DNA from: Streptomyces sp. BA2
GTDB taxonomy: Bacteria > Actinomycetota > Actinomycetes > Streptomycetales > Streptomycetaceae
Direction of reading: 5' to 3'
Assembly: GCF_009769735.1 (NCBI RefSeq)
Contig: NZ_WSRO01000002.1
Coordinates: 1,798,001-1,862,000 of the forward strand
DNA length: 64,000 bases
A model generated the notes under the pieces. That model had not been told where the DNA came from and ran no database searches. It worked only from the letters and a program-made list of their open reading frames with translations. This document shows positions 7,509-15,631 of the stretch, one piece after another. A program made the translations under genes and the position numbers. Position 1 is the stretch's first letter, and each line of letters begins with the position of its first letter.

Positions 7509-8546
7509 ATGTGGCCAGGACAGCAGCCGCCCGGGGGCGAGCAGAACCCGCAGGACCAGAATCCCAACCCGTACCAGCAGCCGGGGTACCAGCAGCCGAA
7601 CCCGTATCAGCAGCCGGGATACCAGCAGCAGCCGCAGTCGGGCGCCTTCTCGCAGCCGGAGCAGCCGCAGTGGGCGGCGCCCACGCCGCCGCCGATGCCG
7701 CCCCAGCCGGGCGGTGGTCAGGGCGGGGACGGAAACAAGACGAAGATCACCGCGATCGTCGCGGCGCTTGCCGTCCTGGTGGCCGCCGGAGTGACCGGTT
7801 TCCTCGTCCTCGGTGGTGACAAGGACGACGAGGCGGACGGGAAGCCGGAGAAGAAGTCTCCCGCCAAGTCCGCGTCCCCGAAGCCGAGCCCGACGGACGA
7901 CGGCGGCAGCGAGCGCGGCACGGGCAACGGCCCGAAGCCGACGATCAAGGGCTGGCAGGTCGTCGTGAACCCCAAGTGGGGCACCGCCTTCGACGTCCCG
8001 GCCGACTGGGAGGTGCAGACCCCCGACACCTTCATCGGCTTCGAGGACAGCGAGAAGGGTGACGGCAGCGCGCTCATCGGCATGTCCGCGCCCGCGTACT
8101 ACAAGTCCAAGTGGTGCTCCTCCGACGACGACAAGGACGGCACGAAGGACGACACCGCCCTCGGCGCCGTCGGCACCAAGGGCCAGAACGGCGCGAAGAA
8201 CACCAAGGACGTCGCGCGCAACGACTCCGCGTGGTGGGTCTTCGGCGGCTACACGGACCAGAAGAAGGCCGACAAGAAGAAGATCAAGGTCGGCAAGGTG
8301 GAGTCGTTCACGACCACGTCGGGCATCAAGGGCAGCGTCGCGACCTCCACGACGTCCGGCGTCGCCAAGAACGACAAGTGCGACTCGGACGGCAAGGCCA
8401 CGACGTTCGCCTTCAAGAACTCCGAGGGTGAGTACGTCGCCTGGTCGCTGTACGGCGCCAAGGGCGTGAAGGACGAGATCCCCGACGCGACGGTGAAGAA
8501 GATCCTCAGCACGGTGCGCCTGAACGGGGACGCCGAGGAGTCCTGA
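7509..8546 (+). CDS. MWPG-type membrane-anchored protein, paralogue 3
   Basis: This 345-residue copy has the same plan as copies 1 and 2: MWPGQQPPGGEQ start, YQQPGYQQ repeats, a Pro/Met/Pro segment, one transmembrane helix, a linker and the two-cysteine C-terminal domain with DDDKDGTKDD. The DNA near 7960-8010 is almost identical to the matching part of copy 2 (VVVNPKWGTAFDVPADWEVQ), so that duplication is recent or is kept alike by gene conversion. The C terminus KKILSTVRLNGD is shared. No catalytic motif is recognisable. Confidence 0.8.
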   Translation: MWPGQQPPGGEQNPQDQNPNPYQQPGYQQPNPYQQPGYQQQPQSGAFSQPEQPQWAAPTPPPMPPQPGGGQGGDGNKTKITAIVAALAVLVAAGVTGFLVLGGDKDDEADGKPEKKSPAKSASPKPSPTDDGGSERGTGNGPKPTIKGWQVVVNPKWGTAFDVPADWEVQTPDTFIGFEDSEKGDGSALIGMSAPAYYKSKWCSSDDDKDGTKDDTALGAVGTKGQNGAKNTKDVARNDSAWWVFGGYTDQKKADKKKIKVGKVESFTTTSGIKGSVATSTTSGVAKNDKCDSDGKATTFAFKNSEGEYVAWSLYGAKGVKDEIPDATVKKILSTVRLNGDAEES

Positions 8547-8597
8547 TCCGCTGAGCCGTCAGCCGTCGGAGGGGTTCCGGGCCCGTGCGGAATCGGT

Positions 8598-8627
8598 TTG
8601 GCAAGTCGGTGTTCCGGCGGCGATAGT
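8598..8627 (+). promoter_or_regulatory. Leaderless promoter of the MFS gene
   Basis: TTGGCA (8598-8603), an 18-base spacer and GATAGT (8622-8627) lie six bases before the GTG at 8634. There is no Shine-Dalgarno. Confidence 0.5.
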
Positions 8628-8633
8628 CCCCTG

Positions 8634-9962
8634 GTGACCGAACCCGCCGCCGTGCGCCGCCCCTCCTGGGCCGGGCGCAACTACAGCCTGCTGACCGCCG
8701 CCGCGATCGTCACCAATCTGGGCAGCCACGGCGCCCTGATCGCGGCGGCGTTCGCCGTGCTCGACTCGGGTGGTGACGGCGGTGACGTGGGTCTGGTGGC
8801 GGCGGCCCGCACGCTGCCGCTCGTGCTGTTCCTGCTCATAGGCGGCGCGATCGCCGACCGGCTTCCGCGCCACCATGTGATGGTCGCGGCCAACGCCCTC
8901 AACTGCCTCTCGCAGGCGGTCTTCGCGGTGCTCGTCATCTCCGGCACTCCCCCGCTCTGGTCGATGATGCTGCTCACCGCGCTCGGCGGCACCGGCCAGG
9001 CGTTCTTCGGCCCGGCCGCCGAAGGCATGCTGATGTCGACCGTCAGCGGCGAACAGGCGAGCCGCGCCTTCGCCCTGTACCGCATGGCGATGCAGGGCGC
9101 CGGGCTCGGCGGCGCGGCGCTCGGCGGTCTGATGGTCGCCGCGATGGGGCCCGGCTGGGTGCTCGCGGTGGACGCGGCGGCGTTCGCGGTGGCCGGAGCG
9201 CTGCGGTCGTTCCTCGACGTGAGTCACATACCGAAGCGCGAACCCGGGGGCGGGCTGCTCTCCGATCTACGGGAGGGCTGGCGGGAGTTCACCGGCCGGC
9301 CGTGGCTGTGGGCGATCGTCGCGCAGTTCTCCGTGGTGGTGGCGGTGGTCGGCGCGGCCGAGGCGGTCTTCGGTCCGCTGGTCGCCCGGGACGAACTCGG
9401 GGGCGCCGGACCCTGGGGGCTCGCGCTCGGCGCTTTCGGCGCGGGCACGGTCGGCGGCGCGTTCCTGATGATGCGGTGGAAGCCGCGGCGCCTGCTGCTG
9501 GCGGGCACCCTCTGCGTCTTCCCGCTGGCGGCGCCTTCGGCTGCGCTCGCGGTGCCGTTGCCGGTGTGGGGGCTCGCGGCGGTGATGTTCGTCAGCGGCG
9601 TCGCGATCGAGGTGTTCGGCGTCTCCTGGATGACGGCGATGCATCAGGAGATCCCCGAGGACAAGCTGTCGCGTGTCGCCGCGTACGACTGGTTCGGCTC
9701 GATCGCGATGGTCCCGCTCGCCACGGCGCTCGCTGGCCCGGCGGAGCTCGCCTTCGGGCGTTCGGCGTCGCTGTGGGGCTGCGCGGCGCTGGTGGTAGTG
9801 GTGACGGCGCTGGTCCTTTTCGTGCCGGACGTACGCAATCTGACGCGGCGCACGTCGTCGAAGGAGATCGCCAAGGTGCCCGCTCCCACCAGCGGCGGCC
9901 CATCGGCCGACCCCGCGGTCGCCTCAGCCGACGCTGAAGGCCCCGTCGGGCGGCTCGGGTGA
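8634..9962 (+). CDS. MFS transporter (EntS-like, MFS_3 type)
   Basis: The 442-residue polytopic protein starts with VTEPAAVRRPSWAGRNY and has about twelve membrane helices. The loop GGAIADRLPRHHVMVAAN matches the GxxxDRxxRR motif between helices 2 and 3 of major facilitator proteins, and the overall order is that of the EntS-like exporters of siderophores or drugs. The substrate cannot be read. The GTG at 8634 is chosen because a leaderless promoter lies just upstream. Its last 39 bases overlap the convergent spermidine-synthase-like gene. Confidence 0.85.
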   Translation: MTEPAAVRRPSWAGRNYSLLTAAAIVTNLGSHGALIAAAFAVLDSGGDGGDVGLVAAARTLPLVLFLLIGGAIADRLPRHHVMVAANALNCLSQAVFAVLVISGTPPLWSMMLLTALGGTGQAFFGPAAEGMLMSTVSGEQASRAFALYRMAMQGAGLGGAALGGLMVAAMGPGWVLAVDAAAFAVAGALRSFLDVSHIPKREPGGGLLSDLREGWREFTGRPWLWAIVAQFSVVVAVVGAAEAVFGPLVARDELGGAGPWGLALGAFGAGTVGGAFLMMRWKPRRLLLAGTLCVFPLAAPSAALAVPLPVWGLAAVMFVSGVAIEVFGVSWMTAMHQEIPEDKLSRVAAYDWFGSIAMVPLATALAGPAELAFGRSASLWGCAALVVVVTALVLFVPDVRNLTRRTSSKEIAKVPAPTSGGPSADPAVASADAEGPVGRLG

Positions 9963-10787
9963 CGCAACCGCGTCCTCGTCCCGCACCGGCTTCGCGTCAC
10001 CGATGAACAGACGCAGCGCCGCCCCGTACTCGACACGTGCGGGGAAGATGTCGGCCGCCGCCCGCCTGGCCAGTGCCTCGATCTCGATGGGCTCGTGGGA
10101 GGCGACGAGCACCGCGTTGCCGAAGCGGCGGCCTCGCAGCACATTCGGCTCGGCGATGAGCGCGACCTCCCCGAACACCTCGGCGAAGGTGGCGAGTTGG
10201 GAGCGGAGGAAGGTGAACGGCGCCCCGTCGGCGAGGTTCGCCGCATAGAGGCCGCCCGCGCGCAGTACCCGGTCCGCGGTGCGCGCGTAGGCCACCGATG
10301 TCAGGTGGGCGGGCACCCGCGAGCCCCCGAAGACATCGGCGACGAGGACGTCGGTGCTGTCGGGCGCCGCTGCCTCCAGCCACTGCCTGGCGTCCGCGCC
10401 GTGGACCGTGATCCCGGATTCCGCGGGCAACGGCAGCCGCTCTGTGACCAGTTCGAGCAGTCCCCGGTCCGCCTCCACCACGTCCTGCCGCGAGCCCGGC
10501 CGGGTCGCGGCGACATAGCGGGGCAGGGTGAGCGCGCCGCCGCCGAGGTGGATCACGTCCAGGGGGCGGTCCTGGTCGTCGGCCGTGTCCAGGACGTGCG
10601 CGAGTCGCTGCGCGTACTCGAACTCCAGGTGAGTGGGCTCGTCCAGGTCGACGTACGACTGGGGCGCTCCGTCGACCGTGAGCAGCCAGGCGCGGGGCCG
10701 GTCCACGTCCGGCATCAGCTTGGCGGTGCCGTGATCGACGTCCTTGATGACGGCCATGGCCTCGTCCGCGCTCTCGTCCTCAGTCAC
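9924..10787 (-). CDS. Spermidine synthase-like methyltransferase-fold protein
   Basis: The 287-residue protein has the core of spermidine synthases: YVDLDEPTHLEFEYAQR, the nucleotide-binding VIHLGGGALTLPRYVA, an acidic VVEADRGLLEL and DVLVADVFGGSRVPAHLTS. Actinobacterial members of this group often lack proof of aminopropyl transfer and may act on other amines. The start is a GTG with CACAAT six bases upstream and no Shine-Dalgarno. It follows tuf3 on the same strand, separated by a strong terminator, and overlaps the MFS gene tail to tail by 39 bases. Confidence 0.75.
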   Translation of the reverse strand: MTEDESADEAMAVIKDVDHGTAKLMPDVDRPRAWLLTVDGAPQSYVDLDEPTHLEFEYAQRLAHVLDTADDQDRPLDVIHLGGGALTLPRYVAATRPGSRQDVVEADRGLLELVTERLPLPAESGITVHGADARQWLEAAAPDSTDVLVADVFGGSRVPAHLTSVAYARTADRVLRAGGLYAANLADGAPFTFLRSQLATFAEVFGEVALIAEPNVLRGRRFGNAVLVASHEPIEIEALARRAAADIFPARVEYGAALRLFIGDAKPVRDEDAVASPEPPDGAFSVG

Positions 10788-10799
10788 CGGTCCATTGTG

Positions 10800-10838
10800 C
10801 CCGCCTCCCCCGGGGGTGGATCCCCCGAGGGAGGCGGG
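10800..10838 (-). terminator. Terminator of tuf3
   Basis: Arms 10800-10816 and 10822-10838 form a 17-bp stem with one mismatch and loop TGGAT. It starts ten bases after the tuf3 stop and ends before the next gene. Confidence 0.75.
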
Positions 10839-10848
10839 CGTCAGGACG

Positions 10849-12018
10849 TCAGCCGACCTCGGTCACCGTGCCCGCGCCGACGGTGCGCCCGCCCTCGCGG
10901 ATCGCGAAGCCGAGGCCCGTCTCCAGGGGCATGTCGCGGCCGAGCTCGACCGTCATGGTGACGGTGTCGCCGGGCCGTGCGACCGCGGCCTCACCGAGGT
11001 CGACGTCGCCGACCACGTCCGCGGTGCGGAGGTAGAACTGCGGCCGGTAGCCGCTCGCGATCGGCGTCGACCGTCCGCCCTCCTTGGTCGACAGGACGTA
11101 CACCTGCGCGATGAAGCGGCGACGTGGACTGACGCTGCCCGGCTCCGCGACCACGTGCCCGCGTCGTACGGCGTCGCGTGGCACACCGCGCAGGAGCAGC
11201 GCCACGTTGTCGCCCGCCTGCGCGGACTCCATGGGCTTGCCGAAGGTCTCAAGACCGGTGACGACGGTCTCCGTCTCCGCGCCGAGCACCTCCACCCGGT
11301 CACCGATCCGCACCGTGCCGCGCTCGACGGCTCCGGTGACGACGGTTCCGCGCCCGGAGATGGTGAGCACGTTCTCCACCGGAAGGAGAAAGGGCGCGTC
11401 GACGTACCGCTCGGGCATGGGCACATAGGTGTCCACCGCGTCGAGCAGCGCCTCGATGGCCGCGGCCCACCGCGGGTCGCCCTCCAGCGCCCTCAGCCCC
11501 GAGACCCGTACGACCGGGACGGAGTCGCCCCCGTACCCGTGCGCGGAGAGCAGCTCGCGCACCTCCAGCTCGACGAGGTCGGTCAGCTCCTCGTCCCCCG
11601 CGTCCGCCTTGTTGAGCGCGACCACGATGTGGTCCACGCCCACCTGGCGGGCGAGCAGGACGTGCTCGGCGGTCTGCGGCATGATCCCGTCGAGCGCGGA
11701 GACGACGAGGATCGCCCCGTCCAGCTGCGCGGCGCCGGTGACCATGTTCTTGACGTAGTCGGCGTGGCCCGGCATGTCCACGTGCGCGTAGTGCCGGGTG
11801 TCGGTCTCGTACTCGACGTGCGCGATGTTGATGGTGATGCCGCGCTGCGCCTCCTCGGGGGCGCGGTCGATGCGGTCGAAGGGCACGAACGTGCCGGTGC
11901 CGCGCTCGCTGAGGACCTTGGTGATGGCGGCGGTCAGGGTGGTCTTGCCGTGGTCGACGTGGCCCATCGTGCCGATGTTGAGGTGCGGTTTCGTGCGGAC
12001 GTATGCCGTCTTGGACAT
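10849..12018 (-). CDS. tuf3: Elongation factor Tu, divergent third copy (EF-Tu3)
   Basis: The 389-residue protein has all three EF-Tu domains: P-loop GHVDHGKT (19-26), switch I RGITINI, DMPGH (81-85), NKAD (136-139) and the domain 2-3 motifs [14 protein letters not shown] and YRPQFYLRT. It delivers aminoacyl-tRNA to the ribosome using GTP. It differs clearly from housekeeping EF-Tu (for example SGLRALEG for SALKALEG), as does the third EF-Tu of S. coelicolor and S. ramocissimus, reported to be a stress or ppGpp-related copy. It contains no cysteine. Being alone, not in the str operon, supports tuf3. GGAGAAGGAA precedes the ATG. The leader is unusual (12019-12336). Confidence 0.93.
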   Translation of the reverse strand: MSKTAYVRTKPHLNIGTMGHVDHGKTTLTAAITKVLSERGTGTFVPFDRIDRAPEEAQRGITINIAHVEYETDTRHYAHVDMPGHADYVKNMVTGAAQLDGAILVVSALDGIMPQTAEHVLLARQVGVDHIVVALNKADAGDEELTDLVELEVRELLSAHGYGGDSVPVVRVSGLRALEGDPRWAAAIEALLDAVDTYVPMPERYVDAPFLLPVENVLTISGRGTVVTGAVERGTVRIGDRVEVLGAETETVVTGLETFGKPMESAQAGDNVALLLRGVPRDAVRRGHVVAEPGSVSPRRRFIAQVYVLSTKEGGRSTPIASGYRPQFYLRTADVVGDVDLGEAAVARPGDTVTMTVELGRDMPLETGLGFAIREGGRTVGAGTVTEVG

Positions 12019-12105
12019 GGCGGTTCCTTCTCCGGAACTCGAAGCTGAAGTCCTGGGCGCACTGCGTCGCGTGCGCGCTCTGGACGGGGACCCCGGGGCC
12101 GGACC

Positions 12106-12148
12106 GACCCTCCCCCTATGGGGTCCGCCGGAGTGTCCGGGGAGGGTC
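12106..12148 (-). other. Hairpin in the tuf3 leader
   Basis: A perfect 10-bp stem (12106-12115 GACCCTCCCC with 12139-12148) encloses 23 bases, about 90 bases before the tuf3 start. Its base overlaps the stop codon of a small open frame read in the same direction. It could be an attenuator or a terminator for the upstream gene. The rest of 12019-12336 has no other clear element. Confidence 0.5.
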
Positions 12149-12263
12149 AGCGTCGGGCGCCGTCGACAGGAAGTGCGGCGCAGAGGAGGACGGCAGCCTT
12201 CGCAGCGACCGCGACTGCGGTCGGAGCTGCGAGGAAGGCGTACCGGGACATGTCGCAGATCAT
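12147..12263 (-). CDS. Possible 38-codon leader or small membrane peptide before tuf3
   Basis: An ATG at 12263 (or 12251) opens a frame of 38 residues with a hydrophobic middle ([20 protein letters not shown]) and a basic end, stopping at the base of the hairpin. No Shine-Dalgarno is seen. It could be a leader peptide for tuf3, a small membrane protein, or chance in GC-rich DNA. The ordering frame-stop-hairpin-gene is what raises it above chance. Confidence 0.3.
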   Translation of the reverse strand: MICDMSRYAFLAAPTAVAVAAKAAVLLCAALPVDGARR

Positions 12264-12336
12264 TGCCGACGGGTGGGGGTACGTCGAATGGTTTTCGCCG
12301 GGTGGCGGCGGGAGTGACTCGTGAACTCCGGCGCGG

Positions 12337-13035
12337 TCAGAGGTTCTTCAGGGCCTCGCGCACCGAGAGCGGCGCGAGGCGTCCGCGCTCCCGCTCGACG
12401 AAGCCGCGTACGGCCTCCGGATCGGTCTTGGCGTACTCGCGCAGACACCAGCCGATGGCCTTGCGGATGAAGAAGTCGGGGTGTCCGGCCTTGCGCAGGC
12501 AGTAACCGAAGAGGCGTCCGGCGTCGGTGGTGTCCTTGTAACGGAGCTGGTGGAGGAGGGCGGTGCGCGCCACCCACAGGTCCTCGTCCTCGATCCAGGC
12601 GTCCATCTCGGCCTTGAGCTTCGGGTCGGCGGCCACCAGGCCGCCCACGACGTGCGCGGCGAGCGCGTCGACCGTGTCCCACCAGGACACCGTCGTCACG
12701 AGGTGGCGGGCGACCGGCAGGAAGCCCGACGAGAGGCGCTTCACGTGCCGGCGCAGATGGTCCACCGCGAAGTAGGCGTACTCGCGCTCCGGCAGTTCCC
12801 AGCAGCGCAGCGCGATCGCCGTGCAGTCCGCCTCGTCGGGGCGCGGCAGCCCGGCGAGGACCGTGCGGGTCAGTTCGCGGCGCAGGGGCGCGGGCAGGCC
12901 GAGGAAGGGAGCGATGTTCTTCATGTACGCCTGTGCCTGCGCGGCCCGCACCGGATCGGCCGCCGCCGCGTACGTCGCGGTGAGCCGTTCCATGACGGTG
13001 TCGGCCAAGTGGCTGTGCGGGGCGGTGACGCTCAT
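12337..13035 (-). CDS. AlkD-like DNA alkylation repair protein
   Basis: This 232-residue all-helical protein has the HEAT-like repeats of the DNA alkylation repair family: RCWELPEREYAYFAVDHLRR, VSWWDTVDALAAHVVGG, LWVARTALLHQLRYK, DFFIRKAIGWCLREYAKTDP. AlkD-type glycosylases remove bulky or cationic N3/N7-alkylated purines without base flipping; the WDTVD Asp and the paired Trp residues fit the catalytic surface. It is cytosolic. The ATG overlaps the stop of a 10-codon frame whose start carries the leaderless promoter, so translation may be coupled. It is divergent from the TVP38 gene. Confidence 0.85.
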   Translation of the reverse strand: MSVTAPHSHLADTVMERLTATYAAAADPVRAAQAQAYMKNIAPFLGLPAPLRRELTRTVLAGLPRPDEADCTAIALRCWELPEREYAYFAVDHLRRHVKRLSSGFLPVARHLVTTVSWWDTVDALAAHVVGGLVAADPKLKAEMDAWIEDEDLWVARTALLHQLRYKDTTDAGRLFGYCLRKAGHPDFFIRKAIGWCLREYAKTDPEAVRGFVERERGRLAPLSVREALKNL

Positions 13036-13064
13036 GGGACGCGTCCTGCGACTGTGACGCTCAT
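13032..13064 (-). CDS. Ten-residue leaderless frame coupled to the AlkD-like gene
   Basis: ATG at 13064 begins MSVTVAGRVP and its TGA overlaps the ATG of the AlkD-like gene (which begins MSVTAP). The bases around the two ATGs are a near-copy of each other 29 bp apart, so the start region was duplicated out of frame. TATGGT lies seven bases before the first ATG. Confidence 0.45.
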   Translation of the reverse strand: MSVTVAGRVP

Positions 13065-13071
13065 GAGACGC

Positions 13072-13100
13072 ACCATACGGCGATCACACACATTTGTCGG
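13072..13100 (-). promoter_or_regulatory. Leaderless promoter upstream of the AlkD-like gene
   Basis: On the minus strand CCGACA (13095-13100), a 17-base spacer and TATGGT (13072-13077) precede the ATG at 13064 by seven bases. Confidence 0.5.
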
Positions 13101-13105
13101 TTAGT
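13100..13105 (+). promoter_or_regulatory. -10 box of the TVP38-type gene
   Basis: GTTAGT lies eight bases before the ATG at 13114 and touches the opposite-strand -35, so the divergent promoters overlap. Confidence 0.4.
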
Positions 13106-13113
13106 CTCCCCGG

Positions 13114-13818
13114 ATGCTCGACACCGCCGCCGCCCGCCCGCAAGGCCTCGCCGTGCGCTGCACCAGGGCCCTGCTCTCGCCCTGGTCGCGGCTGTCTCTG
13201 CTGGTGGTGCTGCTCGCGGCGGCAGGGACGTGCGTGCTGCTCTTCGAGCCACAGCGGCTCCTGTCCGACGGAGGGCTCCGGCAACTCGGCGGTGTCGCCG
13301 CCGTGACGGTGTTCGCCGTCGCGTACGGCCTGTGCACCACGGCGTTCGTGCCGCGTCCGCTGCTCAATCTGGCGGCGGGCGCCCTGTTCGGTTCGCAAGC
13401 GGGCCTCACCGCGGCGATCGCGGGCACGGTCCTCGGCTCCGGGATCGCCTTCGGGCTCGGCAGGATGCTGGGGCAGGACGCGCTGCGCCCGCTGCTGCGT
13501 GGGCGCTGGCTGAAGGCGGCCGACGGGCAGTTGAGCAGGCACGGCTTCCGGTCGATGCTGGCGGCACGGCTGTTTCCCGGGGTCCCTTTCGCGGCCGCCA
13601 ACTACTGCGCGGCGGTGTCCCGCATGGGGTGGCTGCCGTTCCTGCTCGCCACCGGCCTGGGGTCGATCCCGAACACCGCCGCGTACGTCGTCGCGGGCGC
13701 CCGCGCGTCGACGCCGACGTCCCCCGCTTTCCTCGTCGCGATGGGCTTCATCGCGGTGACGGGTCTTGCGGGGGCGCTGGTGGCGTGGTTCAAGCGCAAT
13801 CAGCTCCGGGGCCGGTAG
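13114..13818 (+). CDS. TVP38/TMEM64 (VTT-domain) membrane protein
   Basis: The 234-residue protein has about six hydrophobic segments. FVPRPLLNLAAGALFG, GSGIAFGLGRMLG and the amphipathic AARLFPGVPFAAANYCAAVSRM make up a VTT domain, related to DedA. These proteins are lipid scramblase-like or transport-associated envelope proteins; the substrate is unknown. The ATG at 13114 follows GTTAGT by eight bases, pointing to a leaderless message. It converges on the thiolase gene with a 7-bp gap. Confidence 0.82.
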   Translation: MLDTAAARPQGLAVRCTRALLSPWSRLSLLVVLLAAAGTCVLLFEPQRLLSDGGLRQLGGVAAVTVFAVAYGLCTTAFVPRPLLNLAAGALFGSQAGLTAAIAGTVLGSGIAFGLGRMLGQDALRPLLRGRWLKAADGQLSRHGFRSMLAARLFPGVPFAAANYCAAVSRMGWLPFLLATGLGSIPNTAAYVVAGARASTPTSPAFLVAMGFIAVTGLAGALVAWFKRNQLRGR

Positions 13819-13825
13819 GGCTCCG

Positions 13826-14995
13826 CTACAACGCTTCGAGGACGGTGGCGTTCGCGAGGCCCCCCGCCTCGCACATGGTCTGCAGCGCATAGCGCGCGCC
13901 GCGGGCCCGCATGGCGTGGACGAGGGTGGTCATGAGACGCGTGCCACTGGCGCCCAGGGGATGCCCCAACGAGATCGCCCCGCCGTGCACATTCACCTTC
14001 TCGGGGTCCGCTCCGGTCTCCTGCAGCCAGGCGAGCACGACGCTGGCGAAGGCTTCGTTGACCTCGAAGAGGTCGATGTCGTCGAGGCTCAACGAAGCGT
14101 TGCGCAGCACCTTTTCGGTGGCGGGCAGGATGCCGGTGAGCATCAGGAGCGGGTCGGATCCGGTGACGGCGAAGCTGTGCAGCCGGGCGAGCGGGCGCAG
14201 GCCGAGCCGTGCGGCGTTCTCGCTGGTGGTGATGAGGACGGCGGACGCCCCGTCGTTGGTGGGGCTGGTGTTGCCCGCCGTGACGGACCAGTCGATCTGC
14301 GGGAAGCGCTCGCCGAAGCCGGGGTCCTCGTAGGCGGGCTTCAAGCCCGCGAGTATCTCGGGGGTGGTGGCGGGACGTACGGACTCGTCGCGGGTGACGC
14401 CGTCGATCGGGGCGACCTCCGCGTCGAAGAGGCCCTGGTCCCAGGCCCGCGCCGCCCGCTGGTGCGAGGTCGTCGCGAAGACATCCATCCGCTCGCGGCT
14501 GATGGACCACTTGGCGGCGATGAGTTCGGCGCTGATGCCCTGCGGGACGAGCCCTTCGGGGAAGCGCCGGGCCACGCCGGGTCCGAAGGGGTCGGCGCCC
14601 GCCGGGACGTTCGACCACATCGGGACGCGGCTCATCGACTCCACACCGCAGGCGACGGCCATGTCGTACGCCCCGGAGATGACTCCCTGCGCGGCGAAGT
14701 GCACGGCCTGCTGGGACGAACCGCACTGGCGGTCCACGGTGGTCGCGGGCACCGACTCCGGGAAGCCCGCGGAAAGGACGGCGTAACGGGTGGTGTTCAT
14801 GGCCTGCTCGGCGACCTGGTCGACGCAGCCGCCGATCACGTCGTCGACCTGCGCGGGGTCGATGCCCGTGCGCTCCACGAGGGTGCGCAGGGTGTGGGCG
14901 AGGAGTTCGACCGGGTGGATGTGGGCGAGGGAGCCGTTCGGCTTCCCCTTGCCGACCGGGGTGCGTACGGCTTCGACGATGACGGCGTCACGCAT
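13826..14995 (-). CDS. Thiolase family acyl-CoA acetyltransferase
   Basis: The 389-residue protein has full thiolase length. The acyl-accepting Cys91 lies in DRQCGSSQQ, the catalytic His in GHPLGASGTR, and the C-terminal Cys in CEAGGLANATV. It either cleaves 3-ketoacyl-CoA in beta-oxidation or condenses acetyl-CoA units. The CEAGG form and the SSQQ sequence are typical of degradative FadA-like members. AGGAGG eight bases upstream fixes the ATG. It is divergent from an HxlR regulator, with a palindromic operator between them. Confidence 0.92.
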   Translation of the reverse strand: MRDAVIVEAVRTPVGKGKPNGSLAHIHPVELLAHTLRTLVERTGIDPAQVDDVIGGCVDQVAEQAMNTTRYAVLSAGFPESVPATTVDRQCGSSQQAVHFAAQGVISGAYDMAVACGVESMSRVPMWSNVPAGADPFGPGVARRFPEGLVPQGISAELIAAKWSISRERMDVFATTSHQRAARAWDQGLFDAEVAPIDGVTRDESVRPATTPEILAGLKPAYEDPGFGERFPQIDWSVTAGNTSPTNDGASAVLITTSENAARLGLRPLARLHSFAVTGSDPLLMLTGILPATEKVLRNASLSLDDIDLFEVNEAFASVVLAWLQETGADPEKVNVHGGAISLGHPLGASGTRLMTTLVHAMRARGARYALQTMCEAGGLANATVLEAL

Positions 14996-15084
14996 GGTGC
15001 GGTCCTCCTAGAGGGCCAGGGGCCTGGAGCGCCGGAGAAGGCAGCACGAGGCGCCTCCTCCCTGACTCCCCCTGGCGATTACCA

Positions 15085-15122
15085 GTGAGTAGGAAATCTG
15101 GACTCACCATAACCCGGTGAGT
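15085..15122. promoter_or_regulatory. Probable HxlR operator between thiolase and regulator
   Basis: Three copies of the same half-site are present: GTGAGT at 15085-15090, ACTCACC at 15102-15108 and GGTGAGT at 15116-15122. The last two form a perfect 7-7-7 palindrome lying over the -35 region of the regulator gene. The first and third copies are 32 bp apart, about three helical turns. Confidence 0.6.
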
Positions 15123-15142
15123 TGGAAAAACAAACCCTCCCC

Positions 15143-15148
15143 TAGACT
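15143..15148 (+). promoter_or_regulatory. -10 box of the HxlR gene
   Basis: TAGACT lies six bases before the ATG at 15155, with no Shine-Dalgarno, so the message is probably leaderless. GAGTTG at 15119-15124 with an 18-base spacer may be the -35. Confidence 0.5.
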
Positions 15149-15154
15149 GCCCGC

Positions 15155-15616
15155 ATGAAGGATGCGCGCCCCTGCTCGATCGCCGACGCTCTCGCCCTGG
15201 TCGGCGAGAAGTACTCCCTGCTCGTCCTGCGCGAGGTCTGCCTCGGCAACGGACGCTTCGACCAACTGGTGCGCAACATCGGCGCCCCGCGCGACATCCT
15301 CGCGACGCGTCTGCGCCGCCTGGTGGAGGCCGGCGTCCTGGAGAAGGTCGCCTACAGCGAACGCCCGCAGCGCTTCCAGTACCGGCCCACGCAGGCCGGC
15401 CTCGAACTGGAGCCGGTCCTGATGACCCTGATGGCCTGGGGCGACCGCCACCTCCGCAAGGGCGACGACCGCCCGATGGTCATCGAGCACGTCTGCGGCC
15501 ACGAGATGCTCCCGGTCGTGACCTGCGCGGCCTGCGGCGATCAGGTCCGCCACGCCGACCTCACCGCGCACCCGCAGGCCCCCGGCTGGACGACGACGGG
15601 CCCCACGGCGGCGTAG
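15155..15616 (+). CDS. HxlR-family transcriptional regulator with Cys-rich tail
   Basis: The 153-residue protein has the HxlR winged helix: CSIADALALVGEKYSLLVLREV, then RFDQLVRNIGAPRDILATRLRRLVEAGVL and a wing RPQRFQYRPTQAG. An extra tail contains HVCGHEMLPVVTCAACGD, a likely zinc ribbon with three Cys and a His, found in some actinobacterial members. It probably represses the divergent thiolase gene and itself through the GTGAGT sites. The inducer is unknown. Confidence 0.85.
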   Translation: MKDARPCSIADALALVGEKYSLLVLREVCLGNGRFDQLVRNIGAPRDILATRLRRLVEAGVLEKVAYSERPQRFQYRPTQAGLELEPVLMTLMAWGDRHLRKGDDRPMVIEHVCGHEMLPVVTCAACGDQVRHADLTAHPQAPGWTTTGPTAA

Positions 15617-15631
15617 ACGAGTCCCACGGCG

